From: Aquimarina agarivorans
Lineage (GTDB): Bacteria; Bacteroidota; Bacteroidia; Flavobacteriales; Flavobacteriaceae
Direction of reading: 5' to 3'
DNA: 44,705 bases
NCBI RefSeq assembly: GCF_000218485.1
Contig: NZ_AFPB01000015.1
Span: forward strand, 1-44,705
Shown: positions 40,095 to 44,705 of the stretch, piece after piece
How the letters are laid out: each line of letters begins with the position of its first letter
How positions within the stretch are numbered: position 1 is the stretch's first letter
Notes under the pieces: generated by a model
Told to the model about the DNA's origin: nothing
What the model saw: the letters and a program-made list of their open reading frames with translations, nothing else
Databases searched by the model: none
Program-made: the position numbers and the translations under genes

Positions 40095-42263
40095 ATGAAA
40101 AAGCAAAATTACTTTAAAGGAACGGTACTGTTAGCGCTCCTTTCAATTAGTATGTATCGTCCCATGGCTATAACAGCGCAAACAACGACTGGGTCAACTA
40201 AAATGGTAAATACAACTTTTACAAATCCGTTGTTAAAAGAGTGGACGGGACCATATAATGGAGTGCCTCAATTTAATAAAATGAAACTGGCAGATGTAAA
40301 ACCAGCTATTAAAAAGGGGATGGTATTAAGTCTTGCTGAAATTGATGCCATTGCACAATCTAAAAAGGCGCCAACATTTGAAAATACTATTGTTACCTAT
40401 GAAAAATCAGGTTCGGTTTTAAAAAGGGCTTTTACTTATTACAGGATTTTGAGTGCAAACATGTCGTCGCAAGAATTTAGAGCCATTCAAAAAGAACTTG
40501 CACCAAGCTTGTCGGAGTACCAATCAAAAATTTCGCAGAACAAAAAATTGTTTGAGCGTATTAAAACCGTTTACCAAAATTCGCAAAAAAAACCATTAGA
40601 AGCAGACCAGCAACGCGTTGTAAATTTAATATACAAAGGTTTTGAAATGCAAGGAGCTGAGCTTAGCGCAGAAAAGAAGAAGCGATATGCAGCAATTAAT
40701 AAAGAATTATCGGCACTTTACACGCAGTTTTCAAACAACGTTTTGGCGGATGAAGAAGGGTACGTTACTTACATTACCAAAGAGCAGTTAGGCGGACTTT
40801 CAGAACCCCTAGTAAAAGCCTACGCTAAAGCAGCAAAAGATCGCGGTCAGGAAGGGAAGTATGCCATTACTAACAAGCGCTCCTCCATGGATCCATTTTT
40901 AACGTATGCCACCGAAAGGGAACTTCGAAAAGAAGTGTGGACAAAATATTACTCTCGTGGGGATAATGGTGATGATAAAGATAATAATGCCATTATAGCT
41001 GAAATTTTAAAACTGCGTAGGGAGCGCGTGCAATTACTAGGGTATGCCAATTATGCGGAGTGGCGTTTGCAGGATCGAATGGCAAAAACACCTGAAAATG
41101 CGTTGAAATTGATGGAGGCAGTATGGCCAGCGGCTATCGGTAGAGTGGCGGAGGAAGTTGCCGATATGCAAGCTATTGCCACAGCAGATGGTGTGACTAT
41201 TGAGCCTTGGGATTATAGGTTTTATGCCGAAAAAGTGCGAAAGAAAAAGTATGATTTGGACTCCGATGAGGTAAAGCAATACTTGCAATTAGATAAGTTA
41301 AGAGAAGGTATGTTTTTTGTAGCAGGCGAGCTATTTAATTTTAAGTTCACTGCTGTAGAAGAAGGAAAAGTACCCGTATTTCATGAAGATGTTAAGGTTT
41401 GGGAAGTAACCGATGCTACCTCAGGTAAGCATATTGGTTTGTGGTACTTAGATCCTTTTGCGCGTAAAGGGAAACGCTCAGGAGCATGGGCTACAACATA
41501 CCGAGATCATACTACTTACAATGGTAAAAAAACTGTGTTGTGTTCCAATAATTCCAATTTTGTAAAACCTGCTGAAGGTGAGGCTGTATTAGTATCATGG
41601 GACGATGCCACTACATTTTTTCACGAATTTGGGCATGCGTTACACTTTTTATCTTCGGAAGTACGTTACCCTACGCTAAATGGGGGCGTACGTGATTATA
41701 CCGAATTTCAATCGCAATTGTTGGAGCGTTGGGTGTCTACCGATAAAGTAATCAATACCTATCTAGTACATTATAAAACAGGAAAGCCCATGCCGTCAAG
41801 TTTAGTCGAAAAAATTAAAAAAGCGAGCACCTTTAACCAAGGTTTTGCTACTACAGAATATTTGGCATCGGCACTCATGGATATGAAATTACATTTAGCA
41901 GATCCATCAACTATTGATGTGGATGCCTTTGAAAAAGCTACCCTTGCCGAATTAAAAATGCCAAAAGAACTAGTAATGCGTCACCGTACGCCACATTTTG
42001 GACATGTATTTTCTGGCGAAGGTTATGCCACAGCTTATTATGGCTACATGTGGGCCGATGTATTAACGGCTGATGCTGCGGAAGCTTTTGCCGAAGCTCC
42101 AGGTGGTTTTTATGATAAAGAAGTCGCTAAAAAATTAGTAAAATACCTTTTTGCACTCCGCAATGCTATGGATCCCGCCGAAGCCTTTAAAAAATTCCGT
42201 GGGCGCGATGCTGAAATTGATGCTTTAATGCGCGATCGTGGTTTTTCGGTATCTAAATTGTAG
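40095..42263 (+). CDS. dcp: M3 family zinc oligopeptidase (peptidyl-dipeptidase Dcp-like), exported
   Basis: The 722-residue protein begins with a signal-like segment (FKGTVLLALLSISMYRPMAITA). Next comes the M3 helical body and the zinc motif H510-E-F-G-H514 in ATTFFHEFGHALHFL, with the downstream Glu ligand in YTEFQSQLLERW. The C-terminal substrate-binding YATAYYGYMWADV block is typical of the Dcp/OpdA branch. The family cleaves dipeptides or short peptides; the signal suggests a periplasmic location. It is followed by a terminator and then the RHS fragment. The symbol reflects family similarity. Confidence 0.9.
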   Translation: MKKQNYFKGTVLLALLSISMYRPMAITAQTTTGSTKMVNTTFTNPLLKEWTGPYNGVPQFNKMKLADVKPAIKKGMVLSLAEIDAIAQSKKAPTFENTIVTYEKSGSVLKRAFTYYRILSANMSSQEFRAIQKELAPSLSEYQSKISQNKKLFERIKTVYQNSQKKPLEADQQRVVNLIYKGFEMQGAELSAEKKKRYAAINKELSALYTQFSNNVLADEEGYVTYITKEQLGGLSEPLVKAYAKAAKDRGQEGKYAITNKRSSMDPFLTYATERELRKEVWTKYYSRGDNGDDKDNNAIIAEILKLRRERVQLLGYANYAEWRLQDRMAKTPENALKLMEAVWPAAIGRVAEEVADMQAIATADGVTIEPWDYRFYAEKVRKKKYDLDSDEVKQYLQLDKLREGMFFVAGELFNFKFTAVEEGKVPVFHEDVKVWEVTDATSGKHIGLWYLDPFARKGKRSGAWATTYRDHTTYNGKKTVLCSNNSNFVKPAEGEAVLVSWDDATTFFHEFGHALHFLSSEVRYPTLNGGVRDYTEFQSQLLERWVSTDKVINTYLVHYKTGKPMPSSLVEKIKKASTFNQGFATTEYLASALMDMKLHLADPSTIDVDAFEKATLAELKMPKELVMRHRTPHFGHVFSGEGYATAYYGYMWADVLTADAAEAFAEAPGGFYDKEVAKKLVKYLFALRNAMDPAEAFKKFRGRDAEIDALMRDRGFSVSKL

Positions 42264-42292
42264 TGATTACTTAACACTGAATTGTAATTATG

Positions 42293-42330
42293 AAAGCTAT
42301 GCCTTAATTGGTGTGGCTTTTTTGTTTTTA
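42293..42330 (+). terminator. Terminator of the M3 peptidase gene
   Basis: An 11-bp stem AAAGCTATGCC / GGTGTGGCTTT (three G-U pairs), 6-nt loop, then TTTGTTTTTA. It lies 30 bp after the stop. The RHS-like coding sequence begins immediately downstream. Confidence 0.75.
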
Positions 42331-42350
42331 GGGTGTCCAAATATAAAAGA

Positions 42351-43660
42351 GTACGGGTTTTGAAACAGCAACTAATAGCACCACAAAGTACATTAGTTAT
42401 GTGTTAGGAGATGCGTATACCGCTCCAATAGCCCATGTAAGTGTAAAGGAATCGGTGTTTGCACCAAGCCCAGAGGTATCCAATGAGTATATGTACCTAC
42501 ATCGGGATCATTTGGGGAGTATTATGGCGATAACGGATAGTGCTGCCAATGTAAAAGAAGAAACCCATTATGGGGCTTGGGGAACTATTAAACAATTTAA
42601 AGGAGCGAATGATGCCACTACATTAGATGAAAGTAGTATATTAGGACGTGGTTACACGGGGCATGAGCATTTTGCTAGTATAGGGCTTATACATATGAAT
42701 GGTCGTATGTATGATGCCAAGCTAGGACGTTTCCTTAGTCCAGATAATTTTATACAAGATCCGTTTAATACCCAAAGTTTTAACAGGTATGGCTATGTAT
42801 GGAACAATCCACTTAAATTTAATGATCCGAGTGGGGAGTTTTTAATTACGGCTATTATTATTGGTGCTGTAGTTGGTGCTTATATTGGAGGTGCACAAGC
42901 AAATGGAAATTGGAATCCACTCAAATGGGATTGGTCAAGTGGTGCTACATGGGCAGGTATAGGTATTGGAGCTGTTGTGGGTGCTATTGGAGGAGAGGTT
43001 GTTGGAGCAGGACTTTTAGGAGTAAAAGCCTTTGGTATTTTTAGTGTCAAATTAGGTGTTGGTTTAGCAGTACCAGGAATAGGAACTTTAGGGCTTACAA
43101 AGATAGGAAATGAATTGTCTACAGAATATACTAATCCACAAGGTGAGACTTATAATCAGAATATTGGTACGATACCTGGGCAGGGGTCTATTGGTGGTAG
43201 AGGTAATGGCAATGAAGGACCACCTGATAATGAAAATACTGATTCCACACAGGTTGAAGCTGATGACGTCATTGCGAAAGTAAAAGAATTTGTTAGACCG
43301 ACTTTAAATTCTGTTTTTAGAGTTACTCAAAATATTTATAAACCTATAGTGAATCAAGCTAGTGTAATATGGAATGAAGGAATACATGAGGGCAAAGCTT
43401 ATAATCCTTCAGAGAATTTTGTCTATAAGAATATTTATACTTTAAATGAAAGCTATGAATGGACAATTTCAAAATCTTTATTTACATCTGGTATAGGTAC
43501 GCCATCTTTTGCGGAAGGAAAAGAAATTACAAGCGATGTAATTACAGTCGTTCCTTCGCCAGGTTTAAATATTGTGAGGAATAAAATTTTTAACTTTTTT
43601 ATAAAATCAAAATTAAAAAAGGAATTTAAAGAAGGAGTTGATAGATTACCTAATAGATAA
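42351..43660 (+). CDS. 3' part of an RHS-repeat protein with a variable C-terminal (toxin-like) domain
   Basis: The frame opens right after a TAA (42348-42350) as STGFETATNSTTKYISYVLG with no good start codon; GTG 42401 is the first candidate. It contains only the last RHS repeat (YLHRDHLGSIMAIT) and the RHS core (GLIHMNGRMYDAKLGRFLSPDN, NPLKFNDPSGEF). So the thousand or more residues normally upstream are missing. After the core come two glycine-rich membrane-like segments (IIIGAVVGAYIGG, GIGIGAVVGAIGGEVVGAG). A Gly/Asn-rich linker and a roughly 130-residue C-terminal domain follow, which I do not recognise. In RHS polymorphic toxins the part after DPSG is the exchangeable toxin tip. This piece looks like a displaced orphan tip module rather than a working full-length gene. 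Confidence 0.75.
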
Positions 43661-43668
43661 GATATAAT

Positions 43669-43851
43669 ATGATTGAGCTCATTACAGGTGCAATTTATGA
43701 AGCATTATTTGAAGTCCCAGGTGCTCTAGTACGTTGGATCTTTACAAAAAATAAATCTTTTTACAAATTGTTAAAAGAAGATTCGCGATGGAATGTCATA
43801 TTAAGCTTATTAGTAATTTTTATTTTAGGAATATTTATTTATAATACATGA
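43669..43851 (+). CDS. Small membrane protein downstream of RHS tip (candidate immunity component)
   Basis: The 60-residue protein starts 8 bp after the RHS stop. Residues 1-27 form an amphipathic/hydrophobic segment (LITGAIYEALFEVPGALVRW). After a basic linker, residues 42-58 form a clear membrane helix (NVILSLLVIFILGIFIY). Its stop overlaps the next start (ATGA), so the two are translationally coupled. I know no family. Its position directly after a toxin-like tip is what suggests an immunity role. Confidence 0.55.
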   Translation: MIELITGAIYEALFEVPGALVRWIFTKNKSFYKLLKEDSRWNVILSLLVIFILGIFIYNT

Positions 43852-44270
43852 AAGTTGAAAGAATAATATTTATAGTTTCAATAGTTTTATTTTTAATAAA
43901 ACTAAATTTTACAGGTAAGATCATAAATAATTTATTCGTTATTTATTTTTCTATTTTAAGTTTAATATATCTTTTTGGTTCAAATTTTATATTGAGAGTA
44001 AAAAAGTATAATAATATTTTTTTTTCAACTTTAGCAGGAATGATTTATTCTATTGTATTAATTGGAACCATCTTTAAATTAATGAATTGGGATAATTTTT
44101 CTATCTATACAAAAACAGGAAGTTTTTTAAACTTGATTTTATTATTAATGCTAATTATTTTTTATTATAAAAATGAAGGAGAGAAAAAAGAGTATTATAA
44201 ATCAATAATAAAAAGATCTTCAATATTTATGGCACTTCTAATAATACTATTTTTTTATAAATACCGATGA
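43848..44270 (+). CDS. Multi-pass membrane protein (candidate immunity component)
   Basis: The 140-residue, very hydrophobic, AT-rich gene overlaps the preceding one by four bases (ATGA). About five membrane segments are visible, near residues 5-20, 25-47, 57-78, 92-107 and 124-138. The motif GTIFKLMNWDN (about 73-83) recalls the 'FKxxHWP' element of GldL-like and related Bacteroidota membrane proteins, but the similarity is short. Being membrane-bound, it could protect against a toxin acting at the inner membrane or periplasm. That is inference from position only. Confidence 0.55.
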   Translation: MKVERIIFIVSIVLFLIKLNFTGKIINNLFVIYFSILSLIYLFGSNFILRVKKYNNIFFSTLAGMIYSIVLIGTIFKLMNWDNFSIYTKTGSFLNLILLLMLIIFYYKNEGEKKEYYKSIIKRSSIFMALLIILFFYKYR

Positions 44271-44275
44271 TTCCC

Positions 44276-44445
44276 GCTCTTCGAAGTTTGTAACTTCGAA
44301 GCTACAAAGTAAGTCAGATAATGAGAGTAATATAAATTGAATCAAACAAAAGCTATTCTATAATAAGAGTAGCTTTTGCATTTACGGTATGTTTATGTTT
44401 AGGCATTATAGTAGTGTGGCTACAAAGTTGCAAACTTCGTAGAGC
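44276..44445. repeat. 170-bp element bounded by imperfect inverted repeats
   Basis: Left arm 44276-44297 (GCTCTTCGAAGTTTGTAACT plus TC) and right arm 44424-44445 are inverted copies, 19 of 22 bases identical. The left side also contains a perfect 9-bp palindrome, TTCGAAGTT-TGT-AACTTCGAA (44280-44300). Inside lies the terminator at 44348-44377. There is no coding sequence inside. It separates the first tip/membrane-gene cassette from the second tip fragment. Confidence 0.65.
44348..44377 (+). terminator. Terminator after the putative immunity genes
   Basis: A 12-bp stem AAAAGCTATTCT / AGAGTAGCTTTT (one U-G pair) with a 6-nt loop. The T run is short and followed by GCATT. Confidence 0.65.
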
Positions 44446-44448
44446 TGA

Positions 44449-44700
44449 ATATATGCTGATTTTGGACTAAATGTGAATAGAAGTGGATTAGGTTCATTGC
44501 CAACTTATCAAGCGGCAGGTAGATTTTTTGGAGGTATAGTTGTAGGGTATTTAGGTTCTGTAGCTGGGACTTATGCTGGAGCAGCAGCAGGAGTATACGG
44601 AGCTATTCCAGTTGGTATTATTGGAAGTGTAACTGGAGGATATTTTGGAAGTCAACTAGGGGAAAGGATTGCTACTAGGATTTATAATTCAACAAGATAA
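44449..44700 (+). CDS. Orphan glycine-zipper tip fragment, RHS-associated
   Basis: The frame opens after a TGA (44446-44448) as IYADFGLNVNRSGLGSLPTY and runs to TAA at 44700. The only start candidate is GTG 44473 (75 residues from there). It is dominated by glycine/alanine-rich hydrophobic segments (FFGGIVVGYLGSVAGTYAGA, GIIGSVTGGYFGSQLGE), as in the region after the RHS core of the gene at 42351. It is probably the 3' end of another displaced RHS tip rather than a complete gene. Any partner gene would lie beyond the window. Confidence 0.45.
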   Translation: MYADFGLNVNRSGLGSLPTYQAAGRFFGGIVVGYLGSVAGTYAGAAAGVYGAIPVGIIGSVTGGYFGSQLGERIATRIYNSTR

Positions 44701-44705
44701 ATATG

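Noticed and set aside
1..44705. CRISPR array, tRNA or rRNA genes
   Set aside because: No regularly spaced short repeats, no cloverleaf-like sequence with TTCRA loop and no rRNA-conserved words were recognised on reading either strand.

Overview
The window looks like chromosomal DNA of a marine member of the Flavobacteriaceae (Bacteroidota). The pointers are the low G+C content, C-terminal type IX secretion (T9SS) sorting domains, the flavobacterial gene order acpP-fabF-rnc-pyk with a small gene between rnc and pyk, a few good TAnnTTTG promoter boxes, and a GH117-type glycosidase of the sort known from red-algal galactan degraders. Identifications rest on reading motifs and recalling protein families; no database search was run.

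Layout: 1-6.6 kb holds secreted peptidases: an M13 endopeptidase and a T9SS-targeted subtilisin on the minus strand, and an M57-like HEMGH lipoprotein on the plus strand. A decayed IS5-family transposase lies at 6.8-7.0 kb, followed by a barrel/TSP3/OmpA outer-membrane protein. A LytTR response regulator (9.5-10.2 kb) is broken. Next come lysS and a secreted unknown protein split by a stop codon, a truncated GNAT gene, and a lipoprotein with two DUF302 domains. From 19.8 down to 15.5 kb runs the minus-strand operon acpP-fabF-rnc-small gene-pyk, closed by a strong terminator. Divergent to it are purN and an RNase H with a viroplasmin-like domain.

From 21.6 to 31.2 kb are a sortilin/BNR-type propeller protein, a DUF456 membrane protein, a small lipoprotein, ruvC, a GNAT enzyme and mfd. 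The propeller gene, ruvC and mfd are all interrupted by single-base indels, mostly in homopolymers. This is either sequence error or real loss of two DNA-repair genes. A short repeat with hairpins occurs at 21.3 and 27.6 kb.

From 31.2 to 38.1 kb lie the GH117-like enzyme, a histone-deacetylase-fold protein, a 1182-residue T9SS protein (Asp-box propeller, two ricin-like lectin repeats, sorting domain) and a UDG-superfamily protein. After a small outer-membrane barrel, an NTF2-like protein and an M3 peptidase, the window ends in an RHS polymorphic-toxin locus (42.3-44.7 kb). It has the 3' end of an RHS gene with a variable C-terminus, two coupled small membrane-protein genes that could be immunity genes, a 170-bp inverted-repeat element, and a second orphan glycine-rich tip. 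This is the most accessory part of the window and the best candidate for something undescribed.
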